Source: Candidatus Villigracilis saccharophilus
Lineage (GTDB): Bacteria; Chloroflexota; Anaerolineae; Anaerolineales; Villigracilaceae
Length of the DNA: 64,000 nucleotides
Direction of reading: 5' to 3'
NCBI GenBank assembly: GCA_016709305.1
Contig: JADJNA010000032.1
Coordinates: 1-64,000, forward strand
The notes under the pieces are model-generated. The model had not been told where the DNA came from. It searched no databases and saw only the letters and a list, made by a program, of their open reading frames with translations. Both the position numbers and the translations under genes were made by a program. Positions 27,402-35,658 of the stretch are shown one piece after another (position 1 is the stretch's first letter; each line of letters starts with the position of its first letter).

Positions 27402-28040
27402 TGACCTGCTTTAGTTTTTGTGTCCAACCGGAATGAGAGAATGAGCGGGTTGAATTTGGGCGGCGAAATCCATCGGAGTTTGGGAGTCCACGGAACTATG
27501 TGGTCGCTGAGTATTATAGTGCAAACGCCACTCTGCAATCACCACCTGGACATCCAGCAGGGATGAAAACCATTCACGCTGCAGATATTCGTTACGGAAT
27601 TTGTCAGCGAGCCTTCGATAAAGCCGTTTTTTTCCATGGCTGTCCGGACAGACCGCTCGCTGGTATAGTCCTTTGCTTTCTATTGCTCGATCATGGCATA
27701 CCGCTCCTCTGCCCTCAGATTTTTTCGAGAAATTCGCGAATCGCGTCATTCGCCAGCAATGATCATTTCAACTTTGCGTTCTCGACTTCCCATGCTTTCA
27801 GCCGTTTGGCGTATTCCACGTGCAGACTGCCATACTAGCGTTGCGAACAATAGTATGTGGCAGGACTGACCTGCTCTTTACGGCAGAACTCCGCCACCAC
27901 ATTGCCCTTTGCCAATTCCTCATCGGCTTTGTACAAGATCTTTATGATTTGTTCTGGCTTTCTTCGGTTCATGAGAGTTCAGCTCCCTATTGAGGTGCTC
28001 AACTCTCATTTTACTTGGTCACATTTTCTAAAGCAGATCA
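27402..28040 (-). mobile_element. IS3-family insertion sequence, internally deleted, with 4-bp target duplication
   Basis: Both ends are visible: the left end TGACCTGCTTTAGTTTTTGT (27402-27421) matches the reverse complement of the right end, TGATCTGCTTTAGAAAATGT (28021-28040), and the element is flanked by direct TCAT repeats (27398-27401 and 28041-28044). At 639 bases it is about half the normal IS3 size. Inside are an OrfA start (MNRRKPEQIIKILYKADEEL, 27974 leftward) with a stop and a deletion, and the end of an OrfB integrase (27411-27749). Confidence 0.85.
27411..27974 (-). pseudogene. IS3-family transposase OrfA/OrfB remnant
   Basis: OrfA begins at 27974 with an IS3/IS911-type helix-turn-helix (EQIIKILYKADEEL, VVAEFCRKEQVSPATYY) but meets a stop after about 47 codons; past it the sequence continues with the usual YAKRLKAWEVENAKLK. 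OrfB survives only as its C-terminal part, ending HYNTQRPHSSVDSQTPMDFA, the standard end of the IS3 integrase core. The DDE catalytic centre between them is mostly deleted, so the copy cannot move by itself. Confidence 0.8.
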
Positions 28041-28093
28041 TCATCTTCAAATTTTTTGAGAAAATTAATTACTGAGTCTTGCCTAATCTAGAG

Positions 28094-29506
28094 TCATGCC
28101 TGTCTAAGTAATTTAATATCTTCAAATGCCGTTTCGCCCCCGACTACGAAGAAGCCAAATCTACCATCCGCTATATCATACATTCTTGCAGTCAGCGCAA
28201 CCTCATTGTTGAAATATACAATACAAATCGATCCTGCTGTTAATATCTTCATTTGATACTTATGGTCACTTTTAAACTCGTACGGTCTTTGTTGTTCTAT
28301 CTCGTACGGAAGATACCTCCAGCCCTTTTCATCCTGCCATAAATATGAATTAAACTCTATCATATTATGCTGTGTATTCAATGTAACATAGTATGCCTTG
28401 TCAAGCTCACTTGTTCCCCTTATAAAAACACCACATCTTCTCATGTCAGCATTAAAAGTTACCGAACACTCAATCAAACAAGTATCGGTCATTTCGTTTG
28501 CGACAACCGCCGAAAAATTATTAGTTGTGATTTTTAGCCGGGCATCATCTATTTCCCAGTTATTAAAAGTGTTCGTCATCTCCAACTTTACATTTTTATT
28601 AAAAGTATTGTAAACACTTTCAGGAATTTTTACATTCAACGTGCCATCTTCTGCCTGCGAAATTTCATGTACTATTATGTTACCAGCCCAATCAAAAACA
28701 TTATAGTCGTTCCCGCTATATTTCGGATTCCAATCTTTATAGTAGGGGCTCCTTTGTCGCACACCATCCAACCAGAATCTTTTCCCGTTGTGTTCTACTG
28801 TTTTGCCTGCATAAAACCCACGTGTATCGAAAGTTTCTCTTTTGGAATAATATATGGACCATCAATTGATTTGCTCATCCTGTATACTGTTGCGTAAAAA
28901 CCTGTATATGTTGAATAAATCAGGTACCACCAATTACCTATTTTAAACAAGTCCGGACACTCATGCGCGCCCACATCAATATTCGGCGAATAAAGCGGTT
29001 TTTGTACTTCCCATGTCATTAAATCAGGGGATGTAAGTAGTCCAACACAACCCGAGCGATTTGTCACACTATTTTCTTTGGATGAAACTAACATCCAATA
29101 TTCATTTTTCCTCGTTGTAAAAAACATGCGGATCTCGAAAATGCGCTTTTTCATAATAGATTTCTTTGCAGGAAAACTTGTTTATTTCCTTAATTATCTT
29201 AAAGTCCTTTGTTACACCTTGGCAAATGTATTGCCTTTTATCTTCAGAATGATCAAAATCAGAGTTGTCACAATAAAATATGTAATATTCGTCGTTTTTC
29301 CTAATTACACTTCCTGTGCCCCCTCGGATTCCAAGGTTTTTATCGTCATAATAGTTAACAAAGTCTCTTGTTTTCACCATATGCCAAGATACATCAGAAA
29401 ATTCCTCTTTTGGTCTATTTGTCCTCAAATAAAAGAAAACAAATTCGCCATCAATATAGTATGGCATTAAGTCCCCACAGTATCCGTCTTCAGGTTTATA
29501 AAACAT
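28094..29506 (-). CDS. GH32-like glycoside hydrolase, two frameshifts
   Basis: Three consecutive frames (29102-29506, 28795-29154, 28094-28771) make one protein of about 470 residues when one-base indels in T-runs near 29107 and 28842 are bridged. It belongs to the GH32/GH-J type propellers: FYKPEDGYCGDLMPYYIDGE at the N-terminus, HFRDPHVFYNEE (stabiliser Asp) and HECPDLFKIGNWWYLIY (acid/base Glu). A C-terminal sandwich domain follows. The usual WxNDPNG start is replaced by a GD-type motif, which is seen in a distinct branch of the family. It lies just downstream of the permeases and is probably an intracellular fructan or fructoside hydrolase. Confidence 0.82.
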
Positions 29507-29525
29507 AATATTTATTTTCCGTAAT

Positions 29526-30359
29526 TTAACCTTTAACTGCGCCCAAGGTCATTCCGCCAGTAATTTGTTTGTGCAAAAGGAAATATAGAATTAGCGTTGG
29601 TAAAGTTGATGTGCAAATAGCAGCATATGTTGCGCCCCAATCTGTAACACCATGAGAGCCTATGAAATCCTGCAGTCCCAGAGAAACAGTTTTCATTTCA
29701 GTGCTATTAATAAATATTAAACTAAACGTATAATCGTTCCAAATAAAAATTAAATTCATTGCAATGACCGTAACGATTGTGTTTCTTGATAAAGGCAGGA
29801 TGATCTTTGTAAATACCTGGGTAATGCTGCATCCATCAATAATAGCCGCCTCTATCAATTCATTAGGAATGAATCTAAAAAAATTGACAAATAATAGGAT
29901 TGATACGGGTAATGAGAATCCGACCATAGGCAGAATTAACGCCAAATAAGAGTCAATGATATTTAGTGATGTAAACATTATAAAAAGTGGAATAACAGTA
30001 ACCATGTATGGTATTGTTAGCCCAGTAATAAAATATGAGTACACCCTGTCACTAAGTCCGAATCTCATTTTACTAATTGCAAAGGATGCCATTGAGCTAA
30101 TTACAACGATTAGGAAAAGTGAGACTATCGCTACGATTACCGTATTTTTAATATAAATGAATATATTACTTTTCAAAATTACATTTTGAAAGTTCACAAT
30201 CGTTAACGTTGAAGGAAAACTAAATGGCTTGCTTGACAGATCCAGGTTGGGTCTAAAACTAGATACGATTAACCAAAACAGCGGATACATTTGAACTATA
30301 AGAAAAGAAAATATAGCCAAATTAAATGCCAATGTGCCAACTGTTATTTTCTTTTTCAT
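29526..30359 (-). CDS. Sugar ABC transporter permease, MalG type (island)
   Basis: A 277-residue CUT1 permease with six predicted membrane segments and the EAA loop EAAIIDGCSITQVFTKIILP. The end, ITGGMTLGAVKG, is the usual tail of the MalG type. It starts nine bases after the MalF-type gene and is followed after about 20 bases by the GH32-like gene. AT-rich codon use sets it apart from the homologous permease at 3235. No ATPase gene is present in the island either, so it must use one from elsewhere, which is inferred. Confidence 0.92.
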   Translation of the reverse strand: MKKKITVGTLAFNLAIFSFLIVQMYPLFWLIVSSFRPNLDLSSKPFSFPSTLTIVNFQNVILKSNIFIYIKNTVIVAIVSLFLIVVISSMASFAISKMRFGLSDRVYSYFITGLTIPYMVTVIPLFIMFTSLNIIDSYLALILPMVGFSLPVSILLFVNFFRFIPNELIEAAIIDGCSITQVFTKIILPLSRNTIVTVIAMNLIFIWNDYTFSLIFINSTEMKTVSLGLQDFIGSHGVTDWGATYAAICTSTLPTLILYFLLHKQITGGMTLGAVKG

Positions 30360-30368
30360 TACATTCTC

Positions 30369-31238
30369 CTAAAACGTTTCTTCCTTGGTTAATCTTTTGA
30401 TAATGCTGACGCCAAAAACTGCAATAATTATTATGACAACAGCTACTGCGCTACCATACCCAAGCATGATGCTTCCGAACGCTTTCTTATACAAATATGT
30501 CGCCAATATTTCGGTTTGATTGCCAGGTCCACCTCTTGTCAATATTAGTGGAATTGCAAATCCTCTTAATGCCCCGACAAGGCTCAAAATCAACGTTAAA
30601 CCAATAACATTTTTTATATATGGAAGCTTTATCTGGAACAGAAGGCTCATGGTTCCTGCTCCATCTAGTTGTGCTGCCTCAATGATTGATTCCGGTATTG
30701 AGACTAGTGCTGAATAAAATATCAGCATGTAAATACCTATAAACTGCCATCCTTCAATGAATGCTACACTTCCCAGCGCTGTGCTATATTCACTTAGCCA
30801 TGCAATAGGTTCGAACCCAAACCAACCAATAATAATATTCAGTAATCCCATCGGCTCATATGAATAAATCCCTCGAAATAGTTGAGCAACCGCAATCACA
30901 CTAAGGACAGCAGGCAAGTAGTAAAGTGTTTTTATGATGTCTCTATGTTTCTTTAAATATGTTACTAAGATAGCGACAGTTAGCCCAACAATAATTTGTA
31001 TTGACATAACTTCAACAATATATATTAAATTGTTCAATAATGCTTTTCTAAAAACCCCGTCATTGATAATTTTTTGAAAATTATCAACCCCGGTAAATGT
31101 TTTGTCCCCGATACCGTTCCACTCAAACAGGCTATAAAAAAATGTTTGCACTATAGGAAACATAACGATTGCAGTATAAAAAATAAGCGCAGGCGCTAAA
31201 AACAAAACTATAGCCTTCTTATTGCTTAGTATTCTCAT
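30369..31238 (-). CDS. Sugar ABC transporter permease, MalF type (island)
   Basis: A 289-residue CUT1 permease with an N-terminal membrane segment (about residues 10-30) and the EAA loop EAAQLDGAGTMSLLFQIKLP. It pairs with the MalG-type protein that follows. Its upstream side is separated from the binding-protein gene by a transposase relic (31367-31870), so the original operon connection may have been broken; read-through from the binding-protein promoter would have to cross the relic. Confidence 0.92.
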   Translation of the reverse strand: MRILSNKKAIVLFLAPALIFYTAIVMFPIVQTFFYSLFEWNGIGDKTFTGVDNFQKIINDGVFRKALLNNLIYIVEVMSIQIIVGLTVAILVTYLKKHRDIIKTLYYLPAVLSVIAVAQLFRGIYSYEPMGLLNIIIGWFGFEPIAWLSEYSTALGSVAFIEGWQFIGIYMLIFYSALVSIPESIIEAAQLDGAGTMSLLFQIKLPYIKNVIGLTLILSLVGALRGFAIPLILTRGGPGNQTEILATYLYKKAFGSIMLGYGSAVAVVIIIIAVFGVSIIKRLTKEETF

Positions 31239-31366
31239 CTCAATATCCTGTTAATTGAATTCACATTTGTTGTGTATACCGTGAATTTTATTCGCTCCGT
31301 ACATCTGCTTCCTCTTATTAAACTGATGTTACACACAATAAGATGAAAATCGGGGGATCTAAGCAA

Positions 31367-31870
31367 ATGGACAAAGACAACTTAGAACACTACTCGGATT
31401 ATTTGATAAGCGCCTTTGGATACGCACCAGCAACCGGGCTATCGAAACTGCTCAATGAGCAGATCTGTCATGATGGGATCAAGCGGCTTTGTCGCGAAAA
31501 GAATAAATATCAAAAGATGCGCAGTGAAAAAGAATCGGTTGGTTGCTCTGAGTGACGAAGGTGCTCAAGCCAAACGCTTTGTGCGGATTGAAGACCTTGA
31601 CGACGGTGTTGACAGCTTGGCTCAAAGATGCGCCTTTTCCTGTACACCTCATACGCCGACTCTACGAAAACAAGGAACGGGAACTCTCTATCTGGCTAGT
31701 AGTGGCGCAACCCTTTGGTCAGAGGCTCTACTGGCGGTCTATTAAAAACGGTGGCTTCTGGAAGTCTTCCACAAATCACTCAAGCAAAATGCCGCTTTAG
31801 GCAATGCGCCTGTGCAGCGTGTAAGAACACAGAATAATCATATCTTTGCTGCAAGAACCAGTTTATAGAA
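31367..31870 (+). pseudogene. Transposase relic (IS701/IS4-like), internally deleted
   Basis: The plus strand starts MDKDNLEHYSDYLISAFGYA then ATGLSKLLNEQICHDGIKR, the typical N-terminus of a group of DDE transposases related to IS701/IS4. After several frame changes it ends VEVFHKSLKQNAALGNAPVQ and RTQNNHIFAARTSL with a stop at 31868-31870. The catalytic centre between 31500 and 31700 is largely lost. It sits on the opposite strand in the gap between the binding-protein and permease genes. Confidence 0.7.
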
Positions 31871-31903
31871 CAACAAAGGCAATTCACATTGCCTTTGTTG
31901 TTC
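31868..31903 (+). terminator. Hairpin after the transposase relic
   Basis: Perfect 15-base arms (31868-31882 and 31889-31903; GAACAACAAAGGCAA) with a six-base loop. It overlaps the relic's stop codon and lies 35 bases past the end of the binding-protein gene on the other strand, so it could end transcription of either. Confidence 0.55.
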
Positions 31904-31937
31904 TTCAAATTCTTAAGGCTGCGTAAACATTAGCTAT

Positions 31938-33272
31938 TTAATATTTTCTTCAAGCGATTTATCAATGATTTGTACGAACTCGTCTACAGACAGTTGTCCC
32001 ATTGCCAATGCGACTAAGTTATCAGCTAAAAGTAGTATTAACAGTCAGCCAGCAACAGCACATCCCAAGGTTTAGTTGCTGTCTCACCAAATTTTGCTTG
32101 ATCAGCTTGAATGTCAAGGAATAATTGGCTGAATTCGCTCACATCCTGGATTTCAACTGATCTCGGCGGAAAATGTTGCAGTTTGAGATATTTTTCATCG
32201 TAATTCTTTACCAAATATTCCAAAAATGCTTTTACATTTTCATCGAAATTTTCTTGTGACGCAGCAAGTCCTATTCCTCCAAATGCCCAATACTCATTCT
32301 CTGTTGTGACAGAATTCTCAACCATTGGCATATAGAAGTAATCAACATGTAATCCCGCGGGCAAATTCTCAGGCAAGAAATTCTGAAGTTCCCACGTTCC
32401 AATACCATACATTGCCGTCTTCCCGGCTAGGAAGAGATCTTTTGCTGTTGTGTAGTCAGTTGATGAAAAACCAGTTTGAAAGTATTGTCCAATCTCAGCA
32501 ATAAATTCGGCTGTTGCAACGCCGGGAGCATCAGACATTTTCGCATCCCCTGTGCTTAAGTCTGTCAAGTATTGATTCCCGGTCATTCTGAAGGGTTTCA
32601 TTGCAACATATCTCATCAGCGGCCAACCATCAACACCATCAATAGCAATCGGCGTAACACCATTTTCCGCAAGTGTTTTACTTACTGATAACCATTCATC
32701 AAATGTTTTTGGGGGACAAGGTTGTACTTATTGAATATGTCCACATTATACCAAGTCATTTCAGTCGTGAATTCCAATGGCAATCCGAAAATTCTTCCGT
32801 CTGGTAATCTTTGGTATTCAATTGAAACTGAAATATAGTCATCAAAAATTCCAGCTTCCTTAAGGAATGCTTCCATATCAACAAGTTTTCCACTGTCTCC
32901 AAGCTCCTTGGCATATGGAGTCGGATCCAGGTCAAACAGCGTAGGCATTTTATCTGCAGCTACCATGGTTCGTAGTTTCTGATCGTAAGATGCCCTATCA
33001 GCTGCTGTATCAATGACCAATTCAATATTGTTGCCTTCCAAATTGTATTGCTCAACGATTTGTTGAATAGCTGAAATTGTATCGTCGGTTGGCGCTCTGG
33101 AAGTAAAATAATTAATAACAACCGGTTCACCACTTACAACTTCATCAGGCACAGTGACTTCGTCAGTTACTCCTGGTTCAACAGGCTTCTCGCTTCCACT
33201 GCATCCCGAAAGCAACATACTAACCGTGATAACAACTGCCGTGAGTGTGAAAATCAATTTTCTCATTTTCAT
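31938..33272 (-). CDS. Sugar-binding lipoprotein of the island ABC importer, frameshifted
   Basis: An extracellular solute-binding protein of about 440 residues. The signal peptide ends in the lipobox LSGC (Cys24). The N-terminal part (32682-33272) includes NYFTSRAPTDDTISAIQQIV; the C-terminal part (32038-32616) continues after a missing base in a G-run at 32711-32715, and a further shift near 32035 adds a tail (MGQLSVDEFVQIIDKSLEEN) that ends at 31938. The ligand is inferred to be a fructo-oligosaccharide or sucrose from the GH32 neighbours. It is the first gene of the island operon and lies behind two LacI-type operators. Confidence 0.85.
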
Positions 33273-33297
33273 TTGTGTCTCCTTTTTTAGAATATGT

Positions 33298-33327
33298 CAC
33301 TATATGTCAAGCGCTTGACATATAGTG
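33298..33327. promoter_or_regulatory. LacI-type operator O1 (30-bp perfect palindrome)
   Basis: Bases 33298-33312 and 33313-33327 are exact reverse complements, with the core TATGTCAAGCGCTTGACATA. It overlaps the predicted -10 box of the binding-protein promoter, so a bound repressor would block RNA polymerase. The central AAGCGCTT is typical of LacI-family operators. Confidence 0.85.
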
Positions 33328-33352
33328 TATCTCACTTTTAAATGTATGTCAA
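33324..33352 (-). promoter_or_regulatory. Predicted sigma-70 promoter of the island transport operon
   Basis: On the minus strand TTGACA (33347-33352) and TACACT (33324-33329) are separated by exactly 17 bases. The -35 box lies in operator O2 and the -10 box in O1. It is 52 bases upstream of the binding-protein start codon. Confidence 0.7.
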
Positions 33353-33364
33353 GCGCTTGACATA
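33345..33364. promoter_or_regulatory. LacI-type operator O2 (20-bp perfect palindrome)
   Basis: TATGTCAAGCGCTTGACATA, identical in its core to O1. Its centre is 42 bases from the centre of O1, i.e. four turns of the helix, which would put two repressor dimers on the same DNA face. A further half-site (GCTTGACATAT) is at 33370-33380. Confidence 0.85.
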
Positions 33365-33536
33365 TTATTGCTTGACATATGATATTCAGCCATTATTTCG
33401 GACAAAAGGAAGCTTCGAACTGGATAATTATGTTGAAGAAACTAAGACCAGAAAGGAATTGAATATGACCAATAGCACCTCCTATGCTCGCTACTGCTTT
33501 ATCCGTAAATTATTAAGGATAAAGTAACCAGCACAA

Positions 33537-33584
33537 CACTTTGGAGATGCCTCCTTGAGAAAAACGGAACAGCCCGCTGGATAG
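33537..33584 (+). pseudogene. 3' relic of a second EEP-family gene
   Basis: The bases code for HFGDASLRKTEQPAG and a stop, matching the last codons (DFGDAYLEKKMKTPAG) of the intact EEP gene ending at 9446. DNA identity around TTTGGAGATGCC and GCTGGATAG is obvious. Nothing of the gene remains further upstream, where AT-rich island DNA begins, so this marks the right border of the island. Confidence 0.7.
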
Positions 33585-33689
33585 CCAGCCAATACAATGT
33601 CAGGCAAACATCATCAACGGGATTGGCGAACAAGACTCTGTGGAATATATATAATAAAAATACTTAAGGTGGCTATCGGTTACAAAGCC

Positions 33690-34208
33690 TTATTGCCCCA
33701 GATTTGGATTGAAGATCCAGTTGGTCAATCCCATAATCGCGTCTTGATCCAGGTAATGCACCTTAATTCCAAAGCCCGCGCATAGTCCACTGATCCCGTC
33801 CCACCAAGCCAGGCCTTCATTGCCAGGAACAACAAATTCCAATACGGTCCGCCGAACAAAGGGCAGTGGTACTTCCTGCACCGCCAGCAAAAGTCCCTGA
33901 ACCAAAATATCCATTCCTTCCACTTGCGGGGTTTTCCAGACCCGGACAAGTTTGTGAAACTCCAGTCTTGGTTCAGGATCAGGCCAGAATAATTGTAAAA
34001 GCCTGAGAGTCAAGCCCGGCTGCATGGATGACAGGATGGCCTGATAGGCCTCTTGCGGACGCACCTCGGGACGATCCGGATTCGCATACAGTTCGGCAAA
34101 TACTCTGCGGGTATCATCGTCGCCGATCAAGGCCGCGTGCGGGCCGGCCTGGGTGAATCCCTTTGAAAGCACAAAGGTGCGGGTCGAGCCAATGGTCTGC
34201 CCTTCCAT
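33690..34208 (-). CDS. Unknown protein downstream of CpaF
   Basis: A 172-residue soluble protein with no signal peptide or membrane segment; no family was recognised. It starts at the last base of the CpaF gene's stop region (34208), so it is translationally coupled to it and is probably part of the same pilus or secretion apparatus. Where a complete Tad locus would next encode TadB and TadC, this gene is followed by the island border instead. Confidence 0.7.
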   Translation of the reverse strand: MEGQTIGSTRTFVLSKGFTQAGPHAALIGDDDTRRVFAELYANPDRPEVRPQEAYQAILSSMQPGLTLRLLQLFWPDPEPRLEFHKLVRVWKTPQVEGMDILVQGLLLAVQEVPLPFVRRTVLEFVVPGNEGLAWWDGISGLCAGFGIKVHYLDQDAIMGLTNWIFNPNLGQ

Positions 34209-35656
34209 TACTGCAGGCTCTTGAAAATAGACTCAGGCAGATTGAGATCTGCTGCGCGAAAGCCCGGGCGCATAGGGCGGTTACCGGTCGGCTGCAATCC
34301 TTTCCCCGGTGCAAATCGAAACAAGGGCGAGAAGGATGGACGGGCCGCAGTGCGCTCCACAATGGAAGACACCTCAACCACCTCACGCACGATCTGCCCG
34401 TGCTGCGGATTGCGTTCAATGTAGATCGCGGCCGTGACCGCCTCCGCAAAGGACTGCGCGATCTGGAACTCGGACATGCGGGCCGCATCCGGGTGAGCCT
34501 GCACGACCTGCAGGAAGCGCGGCCAGACATGCTCGGCGCTGGTGGCGTGGATGGTGAAGGCGGAATGCCCGTGCCCGGTGGCGGCCGCGCGGATCAACTC
34601 CCAGGCTTCCGCACCGCGCGCTTCGCCGATCACGACCCCGTGCGGACGCGATCGCAGAGCCGCGCGGATCAGGTCATACATGCTGACGGCCGGCGGTCCG
34701 CCGCGGATCTCTGGACGCGTGACGGTGTAGATGATATTGCCGGTATCGCTTTTGCCATCGCCATTCCAGCCGTTCAGGATGATCTCGTTGCTGTCCTCCA
34801 CCAGAAATAAACGGATCGCGCCGCGCGGGTAATAATCCAGCATCTCCTGCAGAATGCGCTGCCCGACGAAGGTCTTGCCTGAACCGGTTGTTCCCGCAAT
34901 GACCAGTGTCCCGCCATGCACCATCACACTTAATAAATAGTTCGCGACGTCGGGAGTCAGGATGCCGTCGCCCCCTGGAAAATTCTTTGGATCAAAGCGC
35001 GGGCGGGGGATGGGCGGGAGTCGTTTCTGGCAGAGCATGGCCAGACTCCCGTGCGTGAGATCCGTGGTCGTGCGATAGTTCGAGATGCGCAGGGTGATCG
35101 TGTCTCCATAGGGGGAGGCCGGCGCCATGATGTAATTGATGCGCACACCTTTCCTGCGCACGCTTCCATCTGCAAGCGGGACCATGACTTGCAGCATGGC
35201 ATCCGCGATCGGATAATCCGGGGTGGGCGCCCGCTGCCCGGCCCGATCGATCATGACGCGCAGGGCATCCCCGATCCCATCCGGGGCCGCCCCCGTATGT
35301 TCCCAGCCAGAGGAGGTTGTGTACACATGGATATGCCCGAGGTTGATGGCGATATCTTCGATGTCGGATCGCGCGATCAGTTCAAGCAACGGCCCCAGGC
35401 CGGATAGCTCCCCGATCAGGCGCAGGATGTATTCAGCAGGCAGGGAGACGCCAGCGTCAACTGCGCGCAGGCGCACTTCTTCAAATACAGTCCGCGCCAG
35501 GGTCTCGATCTCGGTCGAGCTCATGCTTTTCTGCCTGGACTCGGTCGCCTTCCGCGCGCGGCCTTCCAGGGTGAGAATGCTCCACCAGTGTTCCAGTTCC
35601 TCCGAAGGTCTGGCATCTGTAATCGGTTTCATTGTTTTTCCAGTGATATCGAACAT
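34208..35656 (-). CDS. cpaF: CpaF/TadA-type secretion ATPase
   Basis: A 482-residue hexameric ATPase of the type II/IV secretion family that powers Tad (Flp) pili. An N-terminal domain (GPLLELIARSDIEDIAINLG) is followed by the RecA-like domain with Walker A VIAGTTGSGKTF, the Asp box LFLVEDSNEI, Walker B VVIGEARGAEAWEL and the His box GHGHSAFTIHATSAEHVW. The length fits CpaF. It lies two bases after the CpaE-like gene and is followed by an overlapping unknown gene. The cluster lacks recognisable prepilin, TadB/TadC and secretin genes within the window. Confidence 0.9.
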   Translation of the reverse strand: MFDITGKTMKPITDARPSEELEHWWSILTLEGRARKATESRQKSMSSTEIETLARTVFEEVRLRAVDAGVSLPAEYILRLIGELSGLGPLLELIARSDIEDIAINLGHIHVYTTSSGWEHTGAAPDGIGDALRVMIDRAGQRAPTPDYPIADAMLQVMVPLADGSVRRKGVRINYIMAPASPYGDTITLRISNYRTTTDLTHGSLAMLCQKRLPPIPRPRFDPKNFPGGDGILTPDVANYLLSVMVHGGTLVIAGTTGSGKTFVGQRILQEMLDYYPRGAIRLFLVEDSNEIILNGWNGDGKSDTGNIIYTVTRPEIRGGPPAVSMYDLIRAALRSRPHGVVIGEARGAEAWELIRAAATGHGHSAFTIHATSAEHVWPRFLQVVQAHPDAARMSEFQIAQSFAEAVTAAIYIERNPQHGQIVREVVEVSSIVERTAARPSFSPLFRFAPGKGLQPTGNRPMRPGFRAADLNLPESIFKSLQ

Positions 35657-35658
35657 GG

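Noticed and set aside
34163..34810. 215-codon frame on the plus strand within cpaF
   Set aside because: Shadow of the CpaF gene, no ribosome-binding site or recognisable domain.
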